In this document: positions 28,115-39,076 of the stretch, one piece after another
Layout of the letters: every line of letters begins with the position of its first letter
How positions within the stretch are numbered: the stretch's first letter is position 1
Source: Steroidobacteraceae bacterium
GTDB lineage: Bacteria > Pseudomonadota > Gammaproteobacteria > Steroidobacterales > Steroidobacteraceae
Direction: 5' to 3'
NCBI GenBank assembly: GCA_019634915.1
Contig: JAHCAN010000011.1
Location: forward strand, 23,399 to 87,398
Length of the DNA: 64,000 bases
Notes under the pieces: model-generated
Databases searched by the model: none
Seen by the model: only the letters and a program-made list of their open reading frames with translations
What the model was told of the DNA's origin: nothing
Translations under genes and position numbers: made by a program

Positions 28115-30480
28115 TGCAGCGTCAGCTTATGCTGCGCGGGGCCGGGCAGGAAGGGTGTCGGCGCGCCCTGCGCCCAGTCGTCGAAGCCGCTGCGGTAAAA
28201 CGGCGAGAGCGGATGGCCGCTCGGGCCGCCCGGCACCTCGAGATAAGCCTGCGCCTCGTGGCCGGGCGAGACTGCGAAACGCTCCGAGGCGCCGAAGTTC
28301 TCGCCCTGCACGCGCGGCATGTCCTGATCGCCGGGCAGCGGCGGCACGCGCATGTCGAGCCAGCGGCGCGCAAACGGCACCGCGCCCGACAGCGGATGCG
28401 CGACCCGGACCGGCCGGGCGCGACTCCAGCTGCAGCGCGCGAGCGTGCCGCAGCGCTCGCGCAGCCCGGCCTCGGCGGCGTCGATCTGCGCGAGCAGGAA
28501 CGGGCGCCATGCGGCGGGCTGCCCCTGCAGGATCTGCCACGCGGTGGCCGCGAACTGCGGCGGCGCGCCGTATGCGTCCGGTGCGAGCCCCTCCTGCTCG
28601 AGCACGAGCGACCAGAGCGCGGCCACACTCGCCCGCTGCGCGGTGCGCACCAGCGCGTAGGCGACCGAATCGGCCGACGCGCGCGCCATCGGCGCCGCGA
28701 TCAGCCGGCGGAATTCCGCGCGCCGCGGCGCGTCCGCGAGCGCGACGTCATCGAGCAGCCCGAGGAACAGGTCGCGCCACGGCGCAAGGAAATGCGCGCG
28801 GTCATCGAGCTGGATCGCGAGCATGTCGGCGGGAGTCGCGGGGGTGATAAGCGCCGCGAGATCGTCGCGGATCTGGCCGGCGCGCGCGCCGAGGTCGTAG
28901 CCGACGCCGCTCGCCGTCTCGTCATCGCCGATCAGCGCGGCGGCACTGCCGCCGACGACGCGGGCATTGGCACTCCACAGACTGCCCGACGGCGGATCGA
29001 CGATGCGCGGCTGCTGCGCCGGATCGAGGTACGCGCCGCCGGCGGCGCGCAGCGGCCCGCGCGCGGCGGGGATGCGCCCGAGCAATGTCCAGGCGATGTG
29101 GCCGTCGCGATCGCCGACCACCATGTTCTGGTGCGGGATGCCGACCTGCGGGGCAACCGCGAGCGCCTCGGCGACCGACGTCGCGCGCTCGAGCGCGAGA
29201 ATGCCGAGTGAAGTCGCGCCGGGCGCCGCGGCGAGCCAGGTCGCGAGCTGGCATTCGACGGCGCCGCCGGCCTCGCGCGTCGCGAACACGATGCCCTCCT
29301 CGCCGCGCAGGATCCGCAGGCGCTCGGTGCGTGCATCGCGCACGCGGATGCGCGCGGTGTCCGCCTCGAACGCGAGCTCGCGCCCGTCGAGACCCTGGTA
29401 TGTACCGGCATCGGGATCGCAACGGGTCCAGCGCAGGTCGAGCCAGTCGCCGTAGCTGTTGGTGAAGCCCCAGGCGATGTGGCCGTTCGAGCCCGCGACC
29501 AGCGCCGGCACGCCGGCGAGCGTCACGCCGTTGAGGTCGTAGGCACCGTCATCGGTGCGCAGCCGCGCGCGGTACCAGACCGGCGGGACATCGAGACCGA
29601 GATGCATGTCGTTCGCGACCAGCGCCGCACCGCTCGCGCTGCGCGCGCCGGCCAGCACCCAGTTGTTGCTGCCGATGCCGCGCGGGTCGGGTGCATCGTC
29701 GATGACGGCGGCGGTGGGCGGCGCCGTGCCGGCCGCCGGCGGCGCCAGCGACCACAGCTGCGGCGGCGGCAGGGCCGGCACCTCGGGCGGCGGCGCATCC
29801 GGGTCGGCTGGCGCATCCCACTCGCTGCCGGCCGGCAGCAGGAAGGCGAGCACGGTCGCCGCGTCCGCCTCGCCGAGGCGCCGCGTGAGCGCGCCGGCGA
29901 GCGCATCGCGACGCTGCTCGGTCGCGAAATCGTGGTACTGCAGCTGCCACCACATCGCGTGCACGACCAGCAGCGAGTCCTCGTCGCGCCAGATCTCCGG
30001 CGTCACGCGCAGCAGCCAGTACTCCCACGGCCGGCTGCGCAGGCTCGCGAGACCCTCGTTCACGCCGCGCACGTAGGCATCCATCAGCGCGTGCTCGGCC
30101 GGCGTGAAATTCGCGACGATCTCGCGCGCGACGCGCCGGAAGCGGAACAGGCGCGCCTTGCGGTCGTGATCGAGCGCGACCGCGCCGAACAGCTCGGCGA
30201 GTTCACCGGCGGCGAAGCGCCGCGACAGGTCCATCTGGAAATAGCGGTCCTGGCCGTGCGCGAAGCCGAGGCCATAGGCGAGCGCCGTGCGATCGGCACC
30301 GCTGACGGTCGGCGTGCCGCGTGCGTCGCGCTCTATCGTCACAGTGCCGGGCGCGCCTTCGGCGTGATACTCGCCGTCGAGCTGCGGCAGCGAGGCGCGC
30401 AGCAGCAGCCAGGCGCAGGCTGCCGCCGCGATGGCGGCGGCGAGCAGCGCGAGCACGAGACGGCGCAGCAAGCGCAGCAT
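28111..30480 (-). CDS. Penicillin acylase family protein (Ntn hydrolase)
   Basis: N-terminal-nucleophile amidase precursor expected to cleave itself into alpha and beta subunits. The 789-residue product has an N-terminal hydrophobic export segment (about 8-29), an alpha region with YGLGFAHGQDRYFQMDLSRR, a Pro/Ala-rich spacer (about 225-262) and the mature beta-chain start at Ser271 in RGIGSNNWVLAG, followed by DMHLGLDVPPVWY and GSNGHIAWGFTNSYGDWLD. Substrates in the family range from beta-lactams to acyl-homoserine lactones; none can be assigned here. It overlaps the moxR start and abuts the pyk stop. Confidence 0.9.
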   Translation of the reverse strand: MLRLLRRLVLALLAAAIAAAACAWLLLRASLPQLDGEYHAEGAPGTVTIERDARGTPTVSGADRTALAYGLGFAHGQDRYFQMDLSRRFAAGELAELFGAVALDHDRKARLFRFRRVAREIVANFTPAEHALMDAYVRGVNEGLASLRSRPWEYWLLRVTPEIWRDEDSLLVVHAMWWQLQYHDFATEQRRDALAGALTRRLGEADAATVLAFLLPAGSEWDAPADPDAPPPEVPALPPPQLWSLAPPAAGTAPPTAAVIDDAPDPRGIGSNNWVLAGARSASGAALVANDMHLGLDVPPVWYRARLRTDDGAYDLNGVTLAGVPALVAGSNGHIAWGFTNSYGDWLDLRWTRCDPDAGTYQGLDGRELAFEADTARIRVRDARTERLRILRGEEGIVFATREAGGAVECQLATWLAAAPGATSLGILALERATSVAEALAVAPQVGIPHQNMVVGDRDGHIAWTLLGRIPAARGPLRAAGGAYLDPAQQPRIVDPPSGSLWSANARVVGGSAAALIGDDETASGVGYDLGARAGQIRDDLAALITPATPADMLAIQLDDRAHFLAPWRDLFLGLLDDVALADAPRRAEFRRLIAAPMARASADSVAYALVRTAQRASVAALWSLVLEQEGLAPDAYGAPPQFAATAWQILQGQPAAWRPFLLAQIDAAEAGLRERCGTLARCSWSRARPVRVAHPLSGAVPFARRWLDMRVPPLPGDQDMPRVQGENFGASERFAVSPGHEAQAYLEVPGGPSGHPLSPFYRSGFDDWAQGAPTPFLPGPAQHKLTLQ

Positions 30481-31914
30481 CTAACCGCGCGTCACTTCGA
30501 GGATGTGCATCGAATTGGTGCCGCCCGCGACGCCGGTCAGTGCGCCGGACGTGACGATCACGTGATCGCCCGGCTCGACGAGCCGCAGCTCGAGCAGCCG
30601 CGCGAAAATCGAAGCCTGCACGTGCGCGGTGTCCGACTGCGTGACGTCGAAGGCGACCGGGTACACGCCACGATAGAGCGTGACCCGCCGGCTGGTCGCC
30701 GCGTGGCGCGTGAAGGCGTAGATCGGGATGTCGGAACGGATGCGCGACATCCACAGCGCCGTCGAGCCCGACTCGGTGAGCGCGACGATCGCGCGCACAC
30801 GCATGTGGTTCGCGGTGTACATCACCGCCATCGCGATCGCCTCGTCGGTGCGGCTGAAGTGCCCGTCGTTGCGGTGGCGCGCGCGCGCATGCGCCAGCTG
30901 GTACTTCTCGGCCCCGGCGATCACGTGCGCCATCGCCTCGACCGCCTTGACCGGATAGCGCCCGACCGCGGTTTCGGCCGAGAGCATCACGGCATCGGTG
31001 CCGTCCATCACGGCATTGGCGACGTCGCTGACCTCGGCGCGGGTCGGCACCGGGTTCTGGATCATCGACTCCATCATCTGCGTCGCGGTGATCGCGACAC
31101 GGAACTTGTTGCGCGCCTGGTGCAGGATCGTCTTCTGCAGCCCGGTCAGCTCGGCGTAACCCATTTCGACGCCAAGGTCGCCACGCGCGACCATCACGAC
31201 GTCGGTCTCGTCGAGGATGGCCGGCAGGTTCTGCACCGATTCGTGGCGCTCGATCTTCGCGACGATGCGCCCCTGCCCACCCGATTCGCGCAGCCGCGCG
31301 CGGGCCTCGCGGATGTCGTTTGCGTCGCGCGCGAAAGACACCGCGACATAGTCGATCTGCTGCGCGGCGGCGAAGCGGATGTCGTCGCGGTCCTTGTCGG
31401 ACAGCGCCGGCGCCGAGATGCCGCCGCCCTGGCGATTCAGGCCCTTGCGGTTCGACAGCTCGCCGCCGACCCGCACGACCGTCTCGACGCGCGGCCCGTC
31501 GACCGAACGCACGTCGAGCAGGATCTGGCCGTCGGCGAGCAGCAGCGTGTCGCCCGGGCGCACGTCGCGGTGCAGGTTATCGTAGGCGATGCCGACTTCG
31601 CGGCTCGTGCCGGCGTCGGCGCCGAGCCGCGGGTCGAGGGCGAACGCGTCGCCCTCGGCGAGCTGCACGCTGCCGTCGCGGAAGCTCTCGATGCGGATCT
31701 TCGGCCCGCCGAGGTCGGCGAGCAGCCCGACGATCTTGCCGGCGCGGGCCGACGCGGCGCGCACCAGCTCGATGCGGCGCTCGTGGTCCTGCTGCGCGCC
31801 GTGCGAGAAGTTCAGCCGGGCGACGTCGAGCCCGGCCCTGATCATCTCGGTGAGGACCCCGAGGTCGTCGGTGGCGGGGCCGAGCGTGGCGACGATCTTG
31901 GTGCGGCGTTGCAT
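30481..31914 (-). CDS. pyk: Pyruvate kinase
   Basis: Last step of glycolysis, PEP plus ADP to pyruvate plus ATP. The 477-residue protein begins MQRRTKIVATLGPATDD, has ARLNFSHG, the K/Mg site region GGPKIRIESF, VARGDLGVEMGYAEL and the signature AKIERHESVQNL, with the C-terminal domain from about 350. The residue after the R-N-S-K-type loop was not examined for K+ dependence. The short 53-bp gap before it holds TTAACG and ATAACG elements that may be a weak internal promoter. It lies downstream of pgk. Confidence 0.95.
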   Translation of the reverse strand: MQRRTKIVATLGPATDDLGVLTEMIRAGLDVARLNFSHGAQQDHERRIELVRAASARAGKIVGLLADLGGPKIRIESFRDGSVQLAEGDAFALDPRLGADAGTSREVGIAYDNLHRDVRPGDTLLLADGQILLDVRSVDGPRVETVVRVGGELSNRKGLNRQGGGISAPALSDKDRDDIRFAAAQQIDYVAVSFARDANDIREARARLRESGGQGRIVAKIERHESVQNLPAILDETDVVMVARGDLGVEMGYAELTGLQKTILHQARNKFRVAITATQMMESMIQNPVPTRAEVSDVANAVMDGTDAVMLSAETAVGRYPVKAVEAMAHVIAGAEKYQLAHARARHRNDGHFSRTDEAIAMAVMYTANHMRVRAIVALTESGSTALWMSRIRSDIPIYAFTRHAATSRRVTLYRGVYPVAFDVTQSDTAHVQASIFARLLELRLVEPGDHVIVTSGALTGVAGGTNSMHILEVTRG

Positions 31915-31967
31915 AAGCCGGCAACGTTATCACGGCCGCCAGCCGGTCGTTAACGCCAGGCGGCGCG

Positions 31968-33149
31968 TCAGGCGGCGGCGCGCTCCTCGAGCACGGCGAC
32001 CGCCGGTAATGTCCTGCCCTCGACGAACTCGAGGAACGCGCCGCCACCGGTCGAGATGTACGAGATGCCGTCGCCGACGCCGTACTTCTCGATCGCGGCC
32101 AGCGTATCGCCGCCGCCGGCGATCGAGAACGCCTTGCTGCGCGCGATCGCATTGGCGATCGTCCGCGTGCCCTCGCCGAACTGCGGGAACTCGAAGACGC
32201 CGACCGGGCCGTTCCAGATCACCGTGCCCGCGGCCTCGAGGATCGCGGCGAAGCGCTCGGCCGTATCCGGGCCAATGTCGAGGATCAGCTCGTCGGCGCC
32301 GACGTCGTGGACCCCACGCACGTCGGCGTGCGCGGTCGCGGCGAATTCGTGCGCGACGACCACGTCGGTCGGCAGCGGAATCTCGGCGCCGCGCGCGCGC
32401 GCCTGCCCGATCAGGCCGCGCGCGACGTCGAGCATCTCGGCCTCGTGCAGCGACTTGCCGACCGCGACGCCGGTCGCCGCGAGGAAGGTGTTGGCGATGC
32501 CGCCGCCGACGATCAGCCGGTCGACCTTCGCGAGCAGCGACTCGAGCACCTTCAGCTTGGAGGAGACCTTCGAGCCCGCGACGATCGCGACCAGCGGCCG
32601 CGCCGGCTGCTCGAGCGCGCGCTCGAGCGCCTCGAGCTCGGCGGTCAGCAGCGGCCCGGCGCAGGCGACCGGCGCGAAGCGCGCGATGCCGTGGGTGCTC
32701 GCCTCGGCGCGGTGCGCGGTGCCGAACGCGTCCATCACGAACACGTCGCACATCGCGGCCATGCGCCGCGCGAGCGCCTCGTCGTTGGTGCGCTCGCCCT
32801 TGTTGAAGCGCACGTTCTCGCACAGCACCGCCTCGCCGAAGCCGATGTCGACGCCGCCGCCGAGCCAGTTCTCGCGCAGCGGCACCGGCTTGCCGAGCAG
32901 CTCCGACAGGCGCACGGCCACCGGCGCGAGCGAGTTCTCCGCCGAGTAGTGGCCCTCGACCGGCCGGCCGAGATGCGACAGGATGATCACCTTCGCGCCG
33001 TGCTGCATCGCGTAGCGGATCGTCGGCAGCGCCGCACGGATGCGCGCATCGCTCGTGACCACGCCTTTGGCGACCGGCACGTTCAGGTCTTCGCGGATCA
33101 TCACGCGCTTGCCGGCGAGATCGACCTCGCTCATGCGCAGGACCTTCAC
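31968..33149 (-). CDS. pgk: Phosphoglycerate kinase
   Basis: Reversible transfer of phosphate from 1,3-bisphosphoglycerate to ADP. Start GTG 33149 ([15 protein letters not shown]) is chosen because GAGGAG lies six bases upstream and it matches the E. coli N-terminus; ATG 33134 is the alternative. The 393-residue product has [15 protein letters not shown], the ENVRFNKGE block, [17 protein letters not shown] and [13 protein letters not shown]. It is 10 bp after gap and 53 bp before pyk. Confidence 0.96.
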   Translation of the reverse strand: MKVLRMSEVDLAGKRVMIREDLNVPVAKGVVTSDARIRAALPTIRYAMQHGAKVIILSHLGRPVEGHYSAENSLAPVAVRLSELLGKPVPLRENWLGGGVDIGFGEAVLCENVRFNKGERTNDEALARRMAAMCDVFVMDAFGTAHRAEASTHGIARFAPVACAGPLLTAELEALERALEQPARPLVAIVAGSKVSSKLKVLESLLAKVDRLIVGGGIANTFLAATGVAVGKSLHEAEMLDVARGLIGQARARGAEIPLPTDVVVAHEFAATAHADVRGVHDVGADELILDIGPDTAERFAAILEAAGTVIWNGPVGVFEFPQFGEGTRTIANAIARSKAFSIAGGGDTLAAIEKYGVGDGISYISTGGGAFLEFVEGRTLPAVAVLEERAAA

Positions 33150-33159
33150 GACGCGCTCC

Positions 33160-34173
33160 TCACTTCGCGCGCGACCAGGCGGCGACGACATCGAGCAGGC
33201 GGTTCGAGAAGCCCCACTCGTTGTCGTACCACGAGCAGACCTTGACCAGCCTGCCCTCGATGACCTTGGTCATCGTGTCGTCGTAGGTGGAGGAATGCGG
33301 GTCGTGGTTGTAGTCGATCGACACGAGCGGCTCACTGGTATACGCGAGCACGCCCTTCAGCGGACCGTCGGCCGCCGCGCGCATCAGCGCATTGATCTCC
33401 TCGACCGTCGTGTCGCGGGCGGCCGTGAACGTCAGGTCGACCAGCGAGACGTTGATCGTCGGCACGCGCACCGCGTAACCGTCGAGCTTGCCCTTCAATG
33501 CCGGCAGCACGAGGCCGATCGCCGCGGCGGCACCGGTCTTGGTCGGGATCATCGACATGGTGGCCGAACGCGCGCGGCGCAGGTCCGAGTGGTAGACGTC
33601 GGTCAGCACCTGGTCGTTGGTGTAGGCGTGGATCGTCGTCATCAGGCCGCCGACGATGCCGATGCCCTCGTGCAGCACCTTCGCGACCGGCGCGAGGCAG
33701 TTGGTCGTGCAGGACGCGTTCGAAATCACCTGGTGGCTCGCCTTCAGCTCACCGTGGTTGACGCCGTAGACGACCGTCGCGTCGACGTCGTTGCCGCCCG
33801 GCGCCGAGATCAGCACCTTCTTCGCGCCGCCCGCGAGATGCGCGCTGGCCTTCGCCTTGCTGGTGAACAGGCCGGTGCTCTCGATCACGATGTCGACGCC
33901 GAGCTCGCCCCACGGCAGCTTCGCCGGGTCGCGCTCGGCGAGCACGCGCACGCGGTCGCCATCGACGATCATCGAGTCGCCGTCGACGCGCACTTCGCCC
34001 GGGAACCGGCCGTGCGCGGTGTCATGGCGGGTCAGGTGGGCGTTGGTCTGCGCGTTGCCGAGATCGTTCACCGCGACGATCGCGATTTCCTTCGTGCGCT
34101 TCGCCTCGTAGAGCGCGCGCAGCACGTTGCGGCCGATACGCCCGTAACCATTGATGCCGACCTTGATAGCCAT
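33160..34173 (-). CDS. gap: Glyceraldehyde-3-phosphate dehydrogenase, type I
   Basis: NAD-dependent oxidation and phosphorylation of glyceraldehyde 3-phosphate. The 337-residue protein begins [20 protein letters not shown], with catalytic Cys155 in [10 protein letters not shown] and the activating His in [28 protein letters not shown] and [14 protein letters not shown] are intact. The segment [12 protein letters not shown] replaces the more usual Leu-Lys-Tyr-Asp-Ser form; this resembles the GapB/Epd-like subgroup, so erythrose-4-phosphate activity cannot be excluded. Position next to tkt and pgk supports glycolytic/Calvin-type carbon flow. Confidence 0.93.
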   Translation of the reverse strand: MAIKVGINGYGRIGRNVLRALYEAKRTKEIAIVAVNDLGNAQTNAHLTRHDTAHGRFPGEVRVDGDSMIVDGDRVRVLAERDPAKLPWGELGVDIVIESTGLFTSKAKASAHLAGGAKKVLISAPGGNDVDATVVYGVNHGELKASHQVISNASCTTNCLAPVAKVLHEGIGIVGGLMTTIHAYTNDQVLTDVYHSDLRRARSATMSMIPTKTGAAAAIGLVLPALKGKLDGYAVRVPTINVSLVDLTFTAARDTTVEEINALMRAAADGPLKGVLAYTSEPLVSIDYNHDPHSSTYDDTMTKVIEGRLVKVCSWYDNEWGFSNRLLDVVAAWSRAK

Positions 34174-34207
34174 GACCTTCGCTTCCTCCTGCCTGCTCCG
34201 TGTGATG

Positions 34208-36205
34208 TCAGCCCAATTGTGCGCTGACCGCGGCCACGACGTGCTCCGCCGTGAAACCGAAATGCCTGAACAGCGCGGCGCCCTTGCCCGAGGCGCCGAA
34301 ACGGTCGATGCCGATCACCTCGCCGTCCGTGCCGACATAGCGCCACCAGCTCTGGCGCGCCGCCGCCTCGACGGCGACGCGGCGCGTGACCGCGCGCGGC
34401 AGCACCGCCTCGCGCCACGCGGCATCCTGCGCATCGAACACGCCGGTCGAGGGCATCGACACGAGCCGTACGCGCCGGCCCTGGGCCTGCAGCGTGTGCA
34501 CCGCCTCGGCCGCGATGCCGACCTCCGAGCCGCTCGCGATCACGATCGCCTCGGGCGCGCCGTCGCAGTCGAGCAGCACATAGCCGCCCCGCGCGATCGC
34601 GGCGACCTGCACCGGCGTGCGTGGCTGCTGCGGCAATGCCTGGCGCGTCAGCACCAAGGCCGTGGGCCCGTCGCCGCGCTCGAGCGCCGCGCGCCACGCG
34701 ACCGCGGTCTCGACGGCGTCGGCCGGCCGCCACAGCGCGAGGCCCGGCATCGCGCGCAGCGAGGCGAGCTGCTCGATGGGCTGGTGCGTCGGGCCGTCTT
34801 CGCCGAGGCCGATCGAGTCGTGCGTGTAGACGAGGATCACCGGCTGGTGCATCAGCGCGGCGAGGCGCACGGCGTTGCGCGCATAGTCGGAGAACACGAG
34901 GAAGGTGCCGCCGTACGGGCGGATCCCGCCGTGCAGCGTGAAACCGCTCATCATCGCGGTCATCGCGAATTCGCGCACGCCGTAGTGGATGTAGTCGCCG
35001 CCCGCATCGTCGGCGGTGAGCGTGCGCGAGGCCTTGCGCTGCGTGTTGACCGAGCCGGTGAGGTCCGCCGAGCCGCCGACCAGCTCGGGCAGGCCCGCTC
35101 CAATCACCTCGAGCACGGCGCCGGAGGATGCGCGCGTGGCCTGCGGCGCGCCGAGCGACTGCGCGGCGGCGAGCGCCGCATCGAGCAGCGCACCGGCATT
35201 TTCCGGCAGCCTGCCCGCCATGCGCCGCTCGTACTCGGCCGCGAGTTCCGGGAACGCCTTGCGGTAGCGGCGAAAGCGCCGCTGCCAGCTCTTCTCGGCG
35301 GCATCGCCCTTCGCGCGGCAGTCCCACTGCGCACGGATGTCTCCGGGCACATCGAACGGGGGCGCACTCCAGCCGAGCGCCTCGCGCGCCGCCGCGACCT
35401 CGGCCGCGCCGAGCGCCTCGCCGTGCGCGCTGCTGGTGCCCTGCCGGTTCGGCGCACCGAAGCCGATGATCGTGCGCGCGAGGATGATCGTCGGCTGCTT
35501 CTTGTGCGCCCGCGCCTTGCGCAGCGCCGAGGCGACCGCCGCCGAGTCGTGGCCGTCGACGTCGCGGATCACGTGCCAGCCGTAGGCGGCGAAGCGCTTG
35601 GCGACATCGTCGGTGCACCAGCCCTGCACCTTGCCGTCGATCGAGATGCCGTTGTCGTCGAACACCGCGACCAGCTTGCCGAGCTTCAGCGTGCCGGCGA
35701 GCGAGGCGGCCTCGTGCGAGATGCCTTCCATCAGACAACCGTCGCCGACGAACACCCAGGTGTGGTGATCGACGACCTCGTGCCCAGGGCGATTGAACGC
35801 CGCGGCGAGCATCTTCTCGGCGAGCGCCATGCCGACGGCGTTGGCGAGGCCCTGGCCGAGCGGACCGGTGGTCGTCTCGATGCCGATGTCGAGGTCGCGT
35901 TCCGGATGGCCCGCGGTGCGCGCGCCGAGCTGACGGAAGTTCCTGATCTCGTCGAGCCCGAGCGGATAGCCGGTCAGGTGCAGCAGTCCGTAGAGCAGCA
36001 TCGATGCGTGCCCGTTCGAGAGCACGAAGCGGTCGCGATCGACCCAGCGCGGATTGCCCGGATTGTGCTTCAGCACGTCGCGCCACAGCACCTCGGCGAT
36101 GTCCGCCATGCCCATCGGCGCGCCCGGATGGCCGGAGCCGGCGGCCTGGACGGCGTCCATGGCGAGTGCGCGCAGGGCATTGGCGAGATCGCGGCGTGTT
36201 GGCAT
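34208..36205 (-). CDS. tkt: Transketolase
   Basis: TPP-dependent two-carbon transfer linking glycolysis and pentose phosphates. The 665-residue product from ATG 36205 ([20 protein letters not shown]) shows [18 protein letters not shown], the TPP-binding [19 protein letters not shown] to [10 protein letters not shown] span (about 152-190), [16 protein letters not shown] (with catalytic Glu) and [20 protein letters not shown]. The frame is open far past the start, but that is antisense of metK. First gene of a tkt-gap-pgk-pyk series; no fba follows. Confidence 0.96.
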   Translation of the reverse strand: MPTRRDLANALRALAMDAVQAAGSGHPGAPMGMADIAEVLWRDVLKHNPGNPRWVDRDRFVLSNGHASMLLYGLLHLTGYPLGLDEIRNFRQLGARTAGHPERDLDIGIETTTGPLGQGLANAVGMALAEKMLAAAFNRPGHEVVDHHTWVFVGDGCLMEGISHEAASLAGTLKLGKLVAVFDDNGISIDGKVQGWCTDDVAKRFAAYGWHVIRDVDGHDSAAVASALRKARAHKKQPTIILARTIIGFGAPNRQGTSSAHGEALGAAEVAAAREALGWSAPPFDVPGDIRAQWDCRAKGDAAEKSWQRRFRRYRKAFPELAAEYERRMAGRLPENAGALLDAALAAAQSLGAPQATRASSGAVLEVIGAGLPELVGGSADLTGSVNTQRKASRTLTADDAGGDYIHYGVREFAMTAMMSGFTLHGGIRPYGGTFLVFSDYARNAVRLAALMHQPVILVYTHDSIGLGEDGPTHQPIEQLASLRAMPGLALWRPADAVETAVAWRAALERGDGPTALVLTRQALPQQPRTPVQVAAIARGGYVLLDCDGAPEAIVIASGSEVGIAAEAVHTLQAQGRRVRLVSMPSTGVFDAQDAAWREAVLPRAVTRRVAVEAAARQSWWRYVGTDGEVIGIDRFGASGKGAALFRHFGFTAEHVVAAVSAQLG

Positions 36206-36241
36206 GGTGACGGGCGGTACCGGGGGGCCAGGGGGGCGGGC

Positions 36242-36270
36242 ATTGTCCAATAGCGCAGCGCGGACGGCAA
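36242..36270 (-). promoter_or_regulatory. Candidate sigma-70 promoter for tkt
   Basis: Minus strand TTGCCG (36270-36265), 17 bp, GACAAT (36247-36242): 4/6 matches at each hexamer with optimal spacing, about 37 bases upstream of the tkt ATG, in the 156-bp gap divergent with metK. Confidence 0.5.
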
Positions 36271-36324
36271 ACGGAAGCTGGCCCGCACGCCGCGCCGAAA
36301 CTGCACCTGGCGCGCGCGGGCCCG

Positions 36325-36330
36325 TATAAT
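36325..36330 (+). promoter_or_regulatory. -10 element for metK
   Basis: TATAAT lies 31 bases upstream of the metK ATG, in the sequence CCCGTATAATGGGC, itself a small palindrome. The -35 region is poor (CTGCAC at 18 bp). The predicted leader is about 25 nt, so no SAM riboswitch fits. Confidence 0.6.
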
Positions 36331-36361
36331 GGGCGTTTTCGCCGACGAGCGCGCCCGGGAC

Positions 36362-37540
36362 ATGTCCAGCAGTTACCTCTTTACCTCCGAGTCGGTATCC
36401 GAAGGCCATCCCGACAAGATCGCCGACCAGATCTCCGACGCCGTGCTCGACGAGATCCTGACCCAGGATCCGCGCGGCCGCGTGGCCTGCGAGACACTGA
36501 TCAAGACCGGCGTCGTGATCGTTGCCGGCGAAGTCACGACCAGCGCCTGGGTCGACCTCGAGGCGCTGGTGCGCAGGACCGTGCTCGGCATCGGCTACAA
36601 CCACTCCGACATGGGCTTCGACGGCGCGACCTGCGGCGTGCTGAACGTGATCGGCAAGCAGTCGCCCGACATCGCGCAGGGCGTCGACCGCAAGAACGAG
36701 CGCAAGCAGGGCGCGGGCGACCAGGGGCTGATGTTCGGCTACGCGAGCAACGAGACCGACGTGCTGATGCCCGCGCCGATCACGTATGCGCACCGGCTCG
36801 TGCAGCGCCAGGCCTGGGTGCGCAAGAAGGGCCGGCTCGAGTGGCTGCGTCCCGACGCCAAGAGCCAGGTGTCGCTGCGTTACGAGGACGACAAGCCGGT
36901 CGCGATCGACGCGGTCGTGCTGTCGACACAGCACTCGCCCGACGTGTCGACGAAGCGGCTGCGCGAAGCGGTGATGGACGAGGTGATCCTGCCGGTGCTG
37001 CCGAAGAAGTGGCTGCACAAGGGCACGAAGTTCCATATCAATCCGACCGGCCGTTTCGTGATCGGCGGGCCGGTCGGCGACTGCGGCCTGACCGGCCGCA
37101 AGATCATCGTCGACACCTACGGCGGCTTCGCGCGCCACGGCGGCGGCGCGTTCTCGGGCAAGGACCCGTCGAAGGTCGATCGTTCGGCCGCATATGCGTG
37201 CCGCTACGTCGCGAAGAACATCGTCGCCGCGGGCCTCGCCGGGCGCTGCGAAGTGCAGGTGAGCTACGCGATCGGCGTCGCCGAGCCGACCTCGATCATG
37301 GTCGAGACCTTCGGCACCGGCAGGCTGGCGCGCGAGAAGCTGACGCAGCTCGTGCGCCACCACTTCGACCTGACGCCCTACGGCCTGCGCGAAATGCTCG
37401 ATCTCGCCCGGCCGATCTACTTCCGGACCGCCGCCTACGGCCACTTCGGCCGCGAGGACGCGGACTTCACCTGGGAGCGCACCGACAAGGCGGCGGCGCT
37501 CGCCGGAGAACTGCGCGGCGCGCGCACGCGCGCCGCCTGA
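36362..37540 (+). CDS. metK: S-adenosylmethionine synthetase
   Basis: Makes SAM from methionine and ATP. The 392-residue protein starts [26 protein letters not shown] at ATG 36362, 31 bases beyond a TATAAT box. The signature [12 protein letters not shown] (about 117-128), the P-loop-like [19 protein letters not shown] and the C-terminal [14 protein letters not shown] are complete. Together with ahcY, 105 bp downstream, it forms the activated-methyl cycle pair. Confidence 0.97.
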   Translation: MSSSYLFTSESVSEGHPDKIADQISDAVLDEILTQDPRGRVACETLIKTGVVIVAGEVTTSAWVDLEALVRRTVLGIGYNHSDMGFDGATCGVLNVIGKQSPDIAQGVDRKNERKQGAGDQGLMFGYASNETDVLMPAPITYAHRLVQRQAWVRKKGRLEWLRPDAKSQVSLRYEDDKPVAIDAVVLSTQHSPDVSTKRLREAVMDEVILPVLPKKWLHKGTKFHINPTGRFVIGGPVGDCGLTGRKIIVDTYGGFARHGGGAFSGKDPSKVDRSAAYACRYVAKNIVAAGLAGRCEVQVSYAIGVAEPTSIMVETFGTGRLAREKLTQLVRHHFDLTPYGLREMLDLARPIYFRTAAYGHFGREDADFTWERTDKAAALAGELRGARTRAA

Positions 37541-37552
37541 GGGCCGCACCGG

Positions 37553-37626
37553 CCTGAGGAGCGCTGCGACAGGGGCAAGCCCTGCCAGGCTCAGGCGACG
37601 GTGCAAACATGACAACGGCGCTCGTC
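37553..37626 (+). promoter_or_regulatory. S-adenosylhomocysteine (SAH) riboswitch
   Basis: The metK-ahcY gap matches the SAH riboswitch consensus: GAGGAGCGCTGCGAC, CCAGGCTC and AACGGCGCTC. Pairings are visible: P1 CCTGAG (37553-37558) with CTCAGG (37590-37595); P2 CAGGG with CCCTG around GCAAG; and the long-range helix GAGCGC (37559-37564) with GCGCTC (37618-37623). This class is known upstream of ahcY and turns expression on when SAH accumulates. The ahcY GGAG site lies 11 bases after the last helix. Confidence 0.93.
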
Positions 37627-37645
37627 ATGACATTCGGAGCACGAC

Positions 37646-39070
37646 ATGACCGCAGCAGCCATACCTTCCCCGGGCACGACGCCCGACCATTTCGTCCGCA
37701 ACATCGACGATGCCGACTGGGGCCGCAAGGAGATGGCCATCGCCGAGACCGAGATGCCCGGTCTGATGGCGATCCGCCGTGAGTTCGGCCCATCGCAGCC
37801 GCTGAAGGGCGCGCGCATCGCCGGATCGCTGCACATGACGATCCAGACCGCGATGCTGATCGACACGCTGAAGGCGCTCGGCGCCGAAGTGCGCTGGGCC
37901 TCGTGCAACATCTACTCGACGCAGGACCACGCCGCCGCGGCAATCGCCGCCGCCGGCACGCCCGTGTTCGCCTACAAGGGTGAAACGCTCGACGAGTACT
38001 GGCAGTTCACGCACCGCATCTTCGATTGGCCGGGCAAGCAGTACGCCAACATGATCCTCGACGACGGTGGCGATGCGACGCTGCTGATGCTGCTCGGCGC
38101 GCAGGCCGAGCAGGACCCGGCGGTGATCGCGACGCCGACCAACGAGGAGGAGACCGCGCTCTACGGCGCGATCCGCCGCCAGCTGGCCGCGAGTCCGGGC
38201 TGGTACTCGAAGCGCCTCGCGCAGATCAGGGGCGTCACCGAGGAGACCACGACCGGCGTCAAGCGGCTCTACCAGCTGCAGCGCGAAGGCCGCCTGCCGT
38301 TCCCGGCGATCAACGTCAACGACTCGGTCACGAAGTCGAAGTTCGACAACCTCTACGGCTGCCGCGAGTCGCTGGTCGATGCGATCAAGCGGGCGACCGA
38401 CGTGATGGTTGCCGGCAAGATCGCCGTGGTCGCCGGCTACGGTGACGTCGGCAAGGGCTCGGCCGAATCGCTGCGTGCGCTGTCCGCGCAGGTGTGGATC
38501 ACCGAGATCGATCCGATCTGCGCGCTGCAGGCCGCGATGGAAGGCTACCGGGTCGTCACGATGGAGGAGGCCTGCGACCAGGCCGACATCTTCGTCACCG
38601 CGACCGGCAACCTGAACGTGATCACGCACGAGCACATGCGCCGCATGAAGCACCAGGCGATCGTGTGCAACATCGGCCACTTCGACAGCGAGATCGAGAT
38701 CGCCGCGCTGAAGCAGTACCGCTGGGAGAACATCAAGCCGCAGGTCGACCACGTGATCTTCCCCGACGGCAAGCGCCTGATCGTGCTCGCCGAGGGGCGG
38801 CTGGTGAACCTCGGCTGCGGCACCGGGCATCCGTCGTTCGTGATGTCGAACTCGTTCACGAACCAGGTGCTCGCGCAGATCGAGCTGTTCGCGCACGGCG
38901 CGAACTACCGCAACGAGGTCTACGTGCTGCCGAAGCACCTCGACGAGAAGGTCGCGCAGCTGCACCTCGAGCGCATCGGCGCGAAACTGACCACGCTGAC
39001 GCCACAGCAGTCGGCGTACATCGGCGTGCCGGCGCAGGGACCGTTCAAGCCCGACCACTACCGGTACTGA
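37646..39070 (+). CDS. ahcY: Adenosylhomocysteinase
   Basis: NAD-dependent hydrolysis of SAH to homocysteine and adenosine, removing the inhibitor of methyltransferases. The 474-residue protein has the N-terminal substrate domain ([29 protein letters not shown]), [15 protein letters not shown] region of the long bacterial form, [21 protein letters not shown], the NAD loop [18 protein letters not shown] and the C-terminal tail [12 protein letters not shown] 37646 is preceded by GGAG. Expression is controlled by the SAH riboswitch; an intrinsic terminator follows at once. Confidence 0.98.
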   Translation: MTAAAIPSPGTTPDHFVRNIDDADWGRKEMAIAETEMPGLMAIRREFGPSQPLKGARIAGSLHMTIQTAMLIDTLKALGAEVRWASCNIYSTQDHAAAAIAAAGTPVFAYKGETLDEYWQFTHRIFDWPGKQYANMILDDGGDATLLMLLGAQAEQDPAVIATPTNEEETALYGAIRRQLAASPGWYSKRLAQIRGVTEETTTGVKRLYQLQREGRLPFPAINVNDSVTKSKFDNLYGCRESLVDAIKRATDVMVAGKIAVVAGYGDVGKGSAESLRALSAQVWITEIDPICALQAAMEGYRVVTMEEACDQADIFVTATGNLNVITHEHMRRMKHQAIVCNIGHFDSEIEIAALKQYRWENIKPQVDHVIFPDGKRLIVLAEGRLVNLGCGTGHPSFVMSNSFTNQVLAQIELFAHGANYRNEVYVLPKHLDEKVAQLHLERIGAKLTTLTPQQSAYIGVPAQGPFKPDHYRY

Positions 39071-39076
39071 GCCGCG

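Noticed and set aside
36206-36361. A SAM riboswitch for metK.
   Set aside because: The TATAAT box leaves only about 25 nt of leader, and no SAM-class motif is visible.
34208-37615. A 1135-codon frame that would fuse extra sequence to transketolase.
   Set aside because: Residues upstream of [11 protein letters not shown] are antisense of metK. A good ATG at 36205 and a candidate promoter at 36242-36270 fix the true start.
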